A DNA stretch of 42,119 nucleotides from NCBI RefSeq assembly GCF_014696315.1, contig NZ_JACJPX010000072.1, positions 1 through 42,119 of the forward strand. The letters run 5' to 3'. The position numbers and the translations under genes were made by a program. This DNA comes from Calothrix membranacea FACHB-236. GTDB taxonomy: Bacteria; Cyanobacteriota; Cyanobacteriia; Cyanobacteriales; Nostocaceae. The notes under the pieces were generated by a model. That model searched no databases, had not been told where the DNA came from, and was given only the letters and a program-made list of their open reading frames with translations. Positions within the stretch are counted from its first letter, which is position 1. The number at the start of each line of letters is the position of its first letter. Shown here piece by piece: positions 24,002 through 31,939 of the stretch.

Positions 24002-24028
24002 GGTGCGTTACGCTATCGCTAACGCACC
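24002..24028. repeat. Hairpin repeat GGTGCGTTA-N9-TAACGCACC (copy 2)
   Basis: Nine-bp perfect stem and the same CGCTATCGC loop as at 20364-20392; an A-T pair of copy 1 is G-C here. It lies between two convergent genes, a suitable place for a bidirectional terminator. Confidence 0.85.
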
Positions 24029-24093
24029 CTACGCACTGCAAGACAATTGGCAAGGTTTTTTTGATAGGTGAGGCGATATTACTTCTTGATCTG

Positions 24094-26877
24094 CTATTGA
24101 TGCAGAGGAATTTCAATTGTAAATTCGGTGCCTTTACCAATAGTAGAGCTACAGTATAATTTGCCATGATGTTTTTCATGAATAATTTTGTAGCTAATAG
24201 ATAAACCCAATCCCGTACCTTTACCAATCGCCTTGGTAGTATAGAAAGGTTCAAATAATCGCTGCTGTACATTTTCAGGAATTCCCGTACCGTTATCGCT
24301 AATCTGAATTAAAACTTGTTGATGTGTAGATAATAAGGTTGTAATGCAAATTTGCAAATTTTGAGTTTGTTGGAAGTTGGCAAATGTCTCTTCTAAAGCA
24401 TCAATAGCATTAGCCAAAATATTCATAAATACTTGATTTAGTTGTCCTGGATAGCATTCGACAAACGGAAGATTGCCATATTTTTTAATAACTGCTATTT
24501 CTGGACGTTGTTCATGAGCTTTGAGGCGATGTGCAAGAATCATTAAAGTACTATCAATACCTTCATGAATATTTACTACTTTCATTTCTGCTTCATCTAA
24601 GCGAGAAAAGTTTCGCAGGGAAAGAACAATTGCTTTAATTCTCTCAGCGCCAACGGTCATAGAAGTTAGTAATCTGGGTAAATCTGCAATGATAAAATCT
24701 ATATCAATAACTTTTGCATGAGTTTGAATTTCTGATATGGGGCTAGGATAATGCTGTTGGTAAAGTTCCAGTAATTTCAGCAAATCTTGGATATATTCAT
24801 TAGCAGGAGTAAGATTACCAGAGATGAAATTAACTGGATTATTAATTTCATGTGCGACTCCAGCAACTAACTGTCCTAAACTAGACATCTTTTCGCTTTG
24901 GATCAGTTGCGTGGCTAATTGCTTGGCTTCTTCCTTTAATTGTGATTCGGAATTTCTTAATATCTCTTCTGCTTGTTTAAGCTGAGTGATGTCGTGGAGA
25001 ATGACGACATATTCTTGAAAATATTGATGTGGACGATCGGAAATCGCAACTTCTAAAATTTTACTCTTGGTTTTGTGGGTAAAAGTTTGTTCGCTGCGCT
25101 TTACCCATTGCTGTGGATTGTTACCTAATTGGGGTAGCAATTTATTGAGATGATTGCCTATTAAATAAGACGGATTAATATTAAATAATAATTCTGTTGC
25201 AGGGTTTGCTTGGCGAATAATACCTTGTTCATCTGTAACAAGAATGGCATCTTGAGCAATAGTAAATAGATGTTCTGCCGACTCTCGCGCTTCTGCGATC
25301 GCTACTACTTGAGGTAAACTTGTCCAACAGGCGATCGCTACCCCAACAAATGCTACTGTCATCAGCAACACTACAACCAAATTGCCAAAATTAGTAGTAG
25401 TAACTTTATTCAATTGCCAACCAAATACGCTACCAACTAAAACAGCAATGCACAACAAAAAAATCAAGATGCTCACTTGTAGCATTACTGAATCTTGAAA
25501 TTGTTTTGGGCGTTGTGATTGATAAAGTTTTAACCACCAACTACTCTTAAAAATATTAATAGGAAGATAGCGCACTAATGCATCAATTACTATTACCCCA
25601 AAAGGTGCTAAAAATCCGATTAAGAAATCTTGCCAACCCCAAGCATAGGCTCCTACTAATAAGATTACTATCTCTATTAAAAATATACCTAAAGTCAGGC
25701 GTGGCATTACCACATCTAACTTAGCCCTTTGTTGCCATAAACCCAAATGCAGCACCATGAAAGATATAAACCAGGCACAATTTGCCGCTGCAACAATGTG
25801 AGCAACATTTCCCCAAATAAAATAAATCAGGCCGATAATCAAGCTAAGAGCCAAAGATGAACCAAAAACTCCGCGATTGGACACTACAGAAAATACTGGT
25901 GCGAGGTGTTTATCTACTGCTAACTGATAGATGATTCGGGGAGCATTAGAAACAGTTGTTGCAGAACCTAATAAACAAGAACCTGCTAGTAAAAAAGTAG
26001 CAATTATTGGAGCAAAATTCCCCCAAAATGGTGTAGAAGCAGCAACAAAATTTAAAAAAGCATTGTCAGCTAAATCTGGGGCAGTTGCTAAACGCATAAT
26101 TACCCAAGAACCACCTACAAATACAGGTATCATTAACCAAGCAGCTATGTCGAGAAAGTTGAGAGTTTGATTCGGCTCACGGCTATCAGCGACAAAAGAT
26201 GTCGCAGTTTCACAACTGTAAACTGTATAGCTAACAAAATAAAACCATTTTGCAAAGTCAATAAAATTAAAAGTTGCCCATTGCTGAGGAAAAAAGCCTG
26301 GACTATGACTAGAAAATGCTAAGAATCCTAAACCTTGGAGACAGAAAGTAAATAATAAAATAAAAGCGGGAATAGCAAAAAATAAATGTAGAATACTTAA
26401 AGCTCTGGTACCACTAAAGGCAACAATAAAAGGCAATAAGATAAAACTAATTCTGAGAAATGCTTCAGGGCAGGTAATACTTAATGAGTCAAGATTAACT
26501 TTAATGATGTCTGTCAACACAACAGCATTAACTGATAAAAAAGACAGCCAACCTAAAAGATATCCAATAGCTGCATAGCGACCAATCAATGGATAGTGTT
26601 GCCACAGATGAGTGGTATAGTTAGGAGTTCCTCCAGCTACATCCAGTAAATTTCTACCTAGATGTTTCATTTGATAATTCAGCAGCATCCCCACAAACAC
26701 AGCGGGAACCCACACAAAAATAGCTTGAGTTCCCAAAGCAGCATGAACAGCTGGAACTACTGATGTCCAAGCGAGGTGGGAAGTCAGCCCAAAAGCCCAA
26801 GTTTCCAAAGAACTTAAGCTTTTTGTTAAACCGCGAAATGGTAATTTATGCAAAGTTGCAGAATCAGAATAAGACAT
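24094..26877 (-). CDS. Amino acid permease (APC superfamily)-PAS-histidine kinase fusion
   Basis: A 927-aa protein. Residues ~1-450 are an APC-superfamily permease with about 12 helices: GLTSHLAWTSVVPAVHAALG (helix 1 region), then FYFVSYTVYSCETATSFVADSREP and RIIYQLAVDKHLAPVFS, a typical APC loop. Two more hydrophobic spans (~470-490 and ~500-520) link to a PAS domain (~535-640, TIAQDAILVTDEQGIIRQAN). The kinase has phosphoacceptor His676 in [13 protein letters not shown] box NQVFMNILANAIDAL, and G boxes DNGTGIP and [10 protein letters not shown], all intact. The architecture recalls CbrA-type SLC5-kinase fusions, but the permease family is different. It probably senses uptake or binding of an amino acid or amine and signals to an unknown regulator; no response regulator gene adjoins. 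No Shine-Dalgarno sequence is seen before ATG 26877. Confidence 0.9.
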   Translation of the reverse strand: MSYSDSATLHKLPFRGLTKSLSSLETWAFGLTSHLAWTSVVPAVHAALGTQAIFVWVPAVFVGMLLNYQMKHLGRNLLDVAGGTPNYTTHLWQHYPLIGRYAAIGYLLGWLSFLSVNAVVLTDIIKVNLDSLSITCPEAFLRISFILLPFIVAFSGTRALSILHLFFAIPAFILLFTFCLQGLGFLAFSSHSPGFFPQQWATFNFIDFAKWFYFVSYTVYSCETATSFVADSREPNQTLNFLDIAAWLMIPVFVGGSWVIMRLATAPDLADNAFLNFVAASTPFWGNFAPIIATFLLAGSCLLGSATTVSNAPRIIYQLAVDKHLAPVFSVVSNRGVFGSSLALSLIIGLIYFIWGNVAHIVAAANCAWFISFMVLHLGLWQQRAKLDVVMPRLTLGIFLIEIVILLVGAYAWGWQDFLIGFLAPFGVIVIDALVRYLPINIFKSSWWLKLYQSQRPKQFQDSVMLQVSILIFLLCIAVLVGSVFGWQLNKVTTTNFGNLVVVLLMTVAFVGVAIACWTSLPQVVAIAEARESAEHLFTIAQDAILVTDEQGIIRQANPATELLFNINPSYLIGNHLNKLLPQLGNNPQQWVKRSEQTFTHKTKSKILEVAISDRPHQYFQEYVVILHDITQLKQAEEILRNSESQLKEEAKQLATQLIQSEKMSSLGQLVAGVAHEINNPVNFISGNLTPANEYIQDLLKLLELYQQHYPSPISEIQTHAKVIDIDFIIADLPRLLTSMTVGAERIKAIVLSLRNFSRLDEAEMKVVNIHEGIDSTLMILAHRLKAHEQRPEIAVIKKYGNLPFVECYPGQLNQVFMNILANAIDALEETFANFQQTQNLQICITTLLSTHQQVLIQISDNGTGIPENVQQRLFEPFYTTKAIGKGTGLGLSISYKIIHEKHHGKLYCSSTIGKGTEFTIEIPLHQ

Positions 26878-27006
26878 AAATAGCGGTATGAAGAAATTTC
26901 TTTCACCCTCACTATTTAGAGTTCCCTATCTGTAGTAGCGATCAACATACCTGGTAGCTTAATAAAGCAAGATCTAAAAAATAAGTAGTATCAAAATCAA
27001 CAAAGG

Positions 27007-27666
27007 ATGAAAGGCAAATTAATTGTATTTGAAGGGGTAGAAGGCTGCGGTAAAACTAGCCAAATGCAGCTTTGTCAAGAATGGTTGCAAAGCCTCGGTG
27101 TTTCTGTAGTAATTACACGAGAACCAGGGGGAACAGAATTAGGCTTAGATTTACGTCGCTTGTTGCTAGAAAAAGCAGATAATAAACCGATTGCAGAGGT
27201 AACAGAACTATTATTATATGCTGCTGATAGAGCGCAACACGTAGAACAAGAACTGAAACCGCATTTAGCACAAGGGAAATATATTTTATGCGATCGCTAT
27301 ATTGAATCTACCATTGCTTATCAAGGTTATGGTCGGCGTTTAAATATGAGTTTAATTGAGCAATTGAATTATATTGCTACTGGGGGATTACTCAGCGACT
27401 TAACTATATGGTTAGATGTTGATGTCGAAATTGGTCTGTCACGCAAACGTGGTGGTGAAGAAGCTTTAGACAGAATTGAACAAGAAACTATCGCCTTTCA
27501 TCAACGAGTACAGCAAGGATATGCAGCATTAGCCGCAGCTTATCCCGAAAGAATTATTCGCATCGATGGCACTTTGAGCAAGGAAATTGTACATCAAACA
27601 ATTCAAAAAGTTTTGCGCGTAGATGCGGAGCGGTTTGTCGCCAGACATCGCCTATCGTGGGAGTAG
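27007..27666 (+). CDS. tmk: Thymidylate kinase
   Basis: A 219-aa dTMP kinase (dTMP + ATP to dTDP + ADP). The P-loop is FEGVEGCGKTSQ (residues ~8-19). The DRY-type motif is DRYIESTIAYQGYGR (~97-111), TREPGGTELG binds the nucleotide, and RKRGGEEALDRIE is the lid region. Length is normal. AAAGG is directly before ATG 27007, an unusually short spacing. The last base of the TAG stop already belongs to a GGGATTG/GGGACTG heptamer array that fills the gap to the next gene in the same direction, holB. The same gene pair is a familiar arrangement in bacteria, so co-transcription is likely. Confidence 0.96.
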   Translation: MKGKLIVFEGVEGCGKTSQMQLCQEWLQSLGVSVVITREPGGTELGLDLRRLLLEKADNKPIAEVTELLLYAADRAQHVEQELKPHLAQGKYILCDRYIESTIAYQGYGRRLNMSLIEQLNYIATGGLLSDLTIWLDVDVEIGLSRKRGGEEALDRIEQETIAFHQRVQQGYAALAAAYPERIIRIDGTLSKEIVHQTIQKVLRVDAERFVARHRLSWE

Positions 27667-27733
27667 GGATTGGGGACTGGGGACTGGGGACTGGGGGAGA
27701 TAAGGGGACAAGGGGAGAAATGACCAATGACCA
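27666..27733. repeat. Heptamer arrays filling the tmk-holB gap and overlapping the holB start
   Basis: GGGATTG, then GGGACTG x3, a GGGGAGA/TAAGGGG-type stretch, then ATGACCA twice (27720-27726 and 27727-27733). The second ATGACCA unit is the first seven bases of holB. No conventional ribosome binding site other than G/A-rich repeat sequence is present. Confidence 0.85.
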
Positions 27734-28686
27734 ATGATCCATTTGCACCACTGGTAGGACAGCAGCAAGCGATAGAGTTACTGACTCAGGCTGTGAAACA
27801 AAACCGCGTTGCGCCGGCTTATCTATTTGTGGGGCCGGATGGGGTGGGACGGAGTTTAGCTGCAAGATGCTTTATTGAGTTGCTATTTGCTAGGGATGTA
27901 GAGACAAAATTAAGTGGGTCTTTACATCATCGCTTGCTTCAAGGTAACCACCCAGATGTATTGTGGGTAGAGCCAACTTACCAATATCAAGGTCAAAGGC
28001 TGACAGCAAAAGAAGCAGCAGAAAAAGGTGTAAAGCGTAAAGCACCCCCTGTAATTAGGTTAGAGCAAATTCGGCAAATTACAGAGTTTCTCGGCCGTCC
28101 GCCGTTGGAAGCATCAAGAAATATCGTGGTGCTGGAACAAGCTGAAACAATGGCCGAAGCAGCAGCTAATGCTTTGTTGAAAACGCTGGAAGAACCAGGA
28201 AAAGCGACCTTAATTTTAATTGCACCTACACCTGATGCTGTGTTACCAACATTAGTGTCACGGTGTCAACGCATTCCCTTTTATCGCTTAGATGGAGCAT
28301 CTTTAACTGAGGTATTGACTCAATCTGGACATGGAGAAGTTTTGCAAAATCAAGCATTGCTGAGTATAGCAGCAGGTAGTCCAGGAAGTGCGATCGCATC
28401 TTACGCGCAACTACAGGCTATTCCCCCTGAGTTACTCGAAGCCATGAAAAAAGCACCTGCATCATACCGTCAGGCTTTAGAGTTGGCTAAAACCATTGAT
28501 AAAGATTTAGATACGGAAGCACAACTGTGGTTAGTTGATTATCTTCAGCAATTTTACTGGCATAAATGGTATCGCGTAGGCATTATTCAACAGCTAGAAA
28601 AAGCGCGGAAATCTCTACTTTGCTACGCCCAACCGCGTCTTGTTTGGGAATGTACTTTATTATCGTTGTATCAACAATGCCAGTAG
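27727..28686 (+). CDS. holB: DNA polymerase III delta' subunit
   Basis: A 319-aa AAA+ clamp-loader subunit. MTNDPFAPLVGQQQAIELL is the typical start. The nucleotide-binding loop GPDGVGRSLAA has Arg in place of the Walker A Lys, consistent with the inactive ATPase of delta'. ANALLKTLEEPGKATLILIAP and the SRC arginine-finger motif in LVSRCQRIPFYRL are present. The C-terminal collar domain (~200-319) is shorter and less conserved. It works with tau/gamma and delta to load the beta clamp. It follows tmk in the same direction with a 60-bp spacer made of heptamer repeats; the start codon lies within one unit, and an out-of-frame ATG sits 7 nt upstream. Confidence 0.9.
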   Translation: MTNDPFAPLVGQQQAIELLTQAVKQNRVAPAYLFVGPDGVGRSLAARCFIELLFARDVETKLSGSLHHRLLQGNHPDVLWVEPTYQYQGQRLTAKEAAEKGVKRKAPPVIRLEQIRQITEFLGRPPLEASRNIVVLEQAETMAEAAANALLKTLEEPGKATLILIAPTPDAVLPTLVSRCQRIPFYRLDGASLTEVLTQSGHGEVLQNQALLSIAAGSPGSAIASYAQLQAIPPELLEAMKKAPASYRQALELAKTIDKDLDTEAQLWLVDYLQQFYWHKWYRVGIIQQLEKARKSLLCYAQPRLVWECTLLSLYQQCQ

Positions 28687-28720
28687 CTACTTCGCAGCTT
28701 GTCAATAGACATCGTGTCAA

Positions 28721-30859
28721 TTAACCTGCTTGCCAAATCCTAACAGTTTTATCCTCACCAGCGCTGGCGAGGGTTCGCCCATCGGGACTGATATCGAGAG
28801 ATAAGACGCTAGCTGTATGTCCTGAGAGGGTTTGCAGCAATTTACCAGTTTGTAAATTCCAAATTTTGATTGTGCGATCGCTGCTACCACTAATCAAGGT
28901 TTGCCCATCGGGGGTAATCACTAAGGATTGAATCAAACCTTGATGTCCTTCCAAGCGCTGCTGTAGCTGTCCTGTATTTAGGTTCCAAAGGTTGATGGTT
29001 GAACCAAAGCCGCCACTGGCGATGATTTGTAGGGCTGAACTCACAGCCACAGCACGCACAAAGCCAGGGTTACCTGTAATGGTGTGGAGTAATTCGCCTT
29101 TATCCAACCGCCAAATTTTAATTACTTTATCGCTACCAGCACTAATGAGAAATTTACCATCGGGACTGATAGCTGTGGTGTAAACAAAGCCACTATTTAT
29201 GGGGAGAGTTTGCTGTAAGTTTCCTGTCTCTAATTGCCAAATTCTAATTGTTTTATCCCTACTCCCAGAAACAAGAGTTTGCCCATTGGGACTGATGGAC
29301 AGGGAATTAATTAAATCAAAATGTCCTCTAAGGACACGCTGGGGTTTATTAGCACTTAGATGCCAAATCTTGATTGTATTATCGCTACTGCCACTCACTA
29401 TAGTCTGTCCATCGGGAGCGATCGCAGTTACTATCCAAATACCAGTTTCATTTAGCACCCCCTGCAGTTTACGTGTATCCAGATTCCAAATCCTGATTGT
29501 CTTATCATTACTGCTACTAATTAGGGTTTGCAGATTTCTGCTGAAGGTAACTGATCTCACAAGCTGAGAGTGCCCATTTAAACTATAGGCAAAAACTGCT
29601 TGTTGGAATTGCGGCTGCGACTGAACAGGTATCGTTCTGCGCTGCATAGACAAAATTTTCTCTCGACCTTGCAGCGCCTCTGCAAAGTTAGGATTGATAG
29701 TTAAAGCGCGATCGTAATCTGCAAGGGCAGTATCATACTGGCCTATTTGGAAGTAGATATGACCTCGATTACACCAAGCCTCAACATAATTGGGATCTAG
29801 TTGTAAAGCACGATTAAAATCTGTAATTGCACCTTGGTAATCTTGGCGTTGCGCCTTGTCTAATCCCCAATAGTTATAAGCTTGAGCATTATTGGTAGAT
29901 GGAGTAGTAATAGGAATTGTTGGTGGTACATTACTAATTTTAGGCGTTTGTAAATCTTGCAAAACTTCGGTTGCTGATTGATATCTTTCCCCAACAAAAT
30001 GCTGGAGCAATTTATCAAGAATCCTTCCTAAATCATGACTAATACTCAAACCTTGCTCTTGGGCTCGTTCTCGCCACAGCCACCGCGCTTCTCTCACATC
30101 ATAAAGCGAATCCGCAAGATTACCATAGGGGTCTTGTAAAGGTAAACACCGAGTTAATAGCCGCGCACAAGTTGCACCCAAAGCATATAAATCGCTGGCT
30201 GGATAAGCGTAGCCTTGCATTTGTTCCAAAGGAGCATAACCAATGGTATAAATTCCTGTACCCTGACGGGCTAAAGTAGTTTGTGTAACTTGTTTAGCAC
30301 CCCCAAAGTCAATTAATACCAATTTGCGATCATAGCTCCGACGAATGATATTTTCTGGTTTAATATCCCGATGAATGACATTACGCTCATGAATAAATTG
30401 CAGAATTGGCAATAAATCAGCTAACAGTTCCCGAATCTGCATTTCATTAAAAGCGTGTTGTTGAAGTTCTGTAGCTAAAGTTTCTCCTGCAATAAATTCT
30501 TGTACTAAATATAAATTCAATCCTTGCTCAAAATAGGCAACTAACTGCGGAATTTGGGGATGATTTTCTCCTAATTCAAACAAGCGTCTTGCTTCTTCTT
30601 TAAACATTTCCGCAGCTTTTTTAAGCGCGCTATTTCCCTGGACTTGAGGCACAAATTGCTTAATTACACAAGGTGCCTCTAATCTATCTATATCCCTAGC
30701 TTCATAGGTTTTACCAAAACCACCTTCACCTAATAATCGATTAATACGATAGCGGTTTTTGAATAAAGTACCAAAGTTGTTTCCTCCACAACTGGTACAG
30801 AATTTATTACCATCGGGGTTAAAAGGATTTGAGCAATTGGAGTTTTGGCAAATTTGCAT
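28721..30859 (-). CDS. Ser/Thr protein kinase with zinc ribbon, TPR and WD40 repeats
   Basis: A 712-aa soluble protein. A zinc-ribbon-like start carries Cys4, Cys9, Cys21 and Cys24. The Hanks-type kinase domain (~38-300) has GEGGFGKTY, CVIKQF with the ATP-binding Lys, HRDIKPEN with catalytic Asp165 and LIDFGGAK (DFG intact), so it should be active. Two TPR units follow (~325-395, DYQGAITDFNRALQLDPNY and QYDTALADYDRALTINPNF), then seven WD40 repeats (~415-712), enough for one complete beta-propeller; each ends in IRIW/IKIW-type strands. The repeats presumably bind partners or substrates. This architecture is common in filamentous cyanobacteria. It is convergent with holB (34 bp apart). Confidence 0.93.
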   Translation of the reverse strand: MQICQNSNCSNPFNPDGNKFCTSCGGNNFGTLFKNRYRINRLLGEGGFGKTYEARDIDRLEAPCVIKQFVPQVQGNSALKKAAEMFKEEARRLFELGENHPQIPQLVAYFEQGLNLYLVQEFIAGETLATELQQHAFNEMQIRELLADLLPILQFIHERNVIHRDIKPENIIRRSYDRKLVLIDFGGAKQVTQTTLARQGTGIYTIGYAPLEQMQGYAYPASDLYALGATCARLLTRCLPLQDPYGNLADSLYDVREARWLWRERAQEQGLSISHDLGRILDKLLQHFVGERYQSATEVLQDLQTPKISNVPPTIPITTPSTNNAQAYNYWGLDKAQRQDYQGAITDFNRALQLDPNYVEAWCNRGHIYFQIGQYDTALADYDRALTINPNFAEALQGREKILSMQRRTIPVQSQPQFQQAVFAYSLNGHSQLVRSVTFSRNLQTLISSSNDKTIRIWNLDTRKLQGVLNETGIWIVTAIAPDGQTIVSGSSDNTIKIWHLSANKPQRVLRGHFDLINSLSISPNGQTLVSGSRDKTIRIWQLETGNLQQTLPINSGFVYTTAISPDGKFLISAGSDKVIKIWRLDKGELLHTITGNPGFVRAVAVSSALQIIASGGFGSTINLWNLNTGQLQQRLEGHQGLIQSLVITPDGQTLISGSSDRTIKIWNLQTGKLLQTLSGHTASVLSLDISPDGRTLASAGEDKTVRIWQAG

Positions 30860-31276
30860 ATATTAAATGTCGTCCAAGTTGAGAACAGGGAAGAGTATAA
30901 AATTTGGCAATAACATCTGATTCTGAAAAAACTAGAAGTTTCAAAGTAGACGCAGTTTAGTTTTACTATATGTAATTTAATATTTCCTCTAGCGATTTTG
31001 ACTCAGCATTTAAAAAACTTAGATGAGAAAATTGAAATCTATTTAAAACTGTAAAATAATTTTAGTGTATAACAAGCATCTCCGTAGCAACCTAAGTTTT
31101 GACTTTTGACTCCCACTAAGCACCACTAATATCTTGTTTAAGGGGAACAGAAGAGGATTGAGAGCTTTCTGCACAGATGTGTCAAACTATAACTGATTAG
31201 CCGGACATAATATAACTTGATTTCTATCCTAAATTTACGGATACTAAATTATTGAAGGTATTGACCCAAAATAAAT
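30860..31276. other. Divergent intergenic region
   Basis: About 415 bp between the start of the zinc-ribbon kinase gene and the MBL-fold gene. Two TTTTGAC heptamers (31097-31110) are the only repeat seen; no clear promoter or operator can be named. Confidence 0.5.
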
Positions 31277-31876
31277 ATGAAATCTCTGCACCGTCCGGAT
31301 CTCTATGGTTGGTCTACTTTCAATCCCGCAAGAAACATTGATTTTAATGGGATTGCCTGGATTCGTCCAGAGGGCAATATCTTAATAGATCCGGTAGCTT
31401 TATCTAATCACGATTGGAATCACCTAAATTCTCTGGGTGATGTTGCTTGGATTGTACTGACTAACTCTGATCATGCTAGGTCAGCGAAGGATATTGCCGA
31501 TCAAACCTACGCTAAACTAGCTGGGCCCATAGCCGAAAAAGATAATTTTCCGATAAATTGCGATCGCTGGCTGAGTGATGGTGAAGAATTAGTCCCAGGA
31601 TTAAAGGTGATTGAACTCCAAGGTTCTAAAACTCCCGGCGAACTGGCACTATTATTAGAGGAAACAACTTTAATTACTGGGGATTTGGTACGCGCCCACA
31701 AAGCAGGTGCATTAACAATATTGCCAGATGAAAAGCTGATGAATCGTCAACAAGCTGTAGCATCTGTGCAGAGATTGGCAAATCTCACTCAGGTAGATAC
31801 AGTATTAGTCGGAGATGGTTGGTCAGTTTTTCGAGATGGACGCGATCGCCTCAAGGAACTGGTCGCAACATTATAA
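31277..31876 (+). CDS. MBL-fold hydrolase-like protein lacking the metal-binding motif
   Basis: A 199-aa protein with metallo-beta-lactamase-fold layout: GNILIDPVALSNHDWNHL, the strand DVAWIVLTNSDHARSAKDIA, PGLKVIELQGSKTPGELALLLEETTLITGDLVRAHKAG and DTVLVGDGWSVFRDGRDRL. At the position of the signature THxHxDH the sequence reads TNSDHAR, so the first three metal ligands are missing; the later GD of TGDLV is kept, while the middle His (in GSKTPGE) is also absent. It is likely a catalytically inactive or altered member, perhaps a binding or regulatory protein. It converges with the giant kinase gene, from which only 63 bp separate it. Confidence 0.75.
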   Translation: MKSLHRPDLYGWSTFNPARNIDFNGIAWIRPEGNILIDPVALSNHDWNHLNSLGDVAWIVLTNSDHARSAKDIADQTYAKLAGPIAEKDNFPINCDRWLSDGEELVPGLKVIELQGSKTPGELALLLEETTLITGDLVRAHKAGALTILPDEKLMNRQQAVASVQRLANLTQVDTVLVGDGWSVFRDGRDRLKELVATL

Positions 31877-31893
31877 TTAGAGTTTCATGCTTT

Positions 31894-31920
31894 CTCCTTG
31901 ATTTCATTGCAAACAAGGAG
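31894..31920. terminator. Possible bidirectional terminator between convergent genes
   Basis: CTCCTTG (31894-31900) pairs with CAAGGAG (31914-31920) across a 13-nt loop in the 63-bp gap between two convergent genes. Short stem, low certainty. Confidence 0.35.
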
Positions 31921-31939
31921 GACAAATTACCCATCCCCA

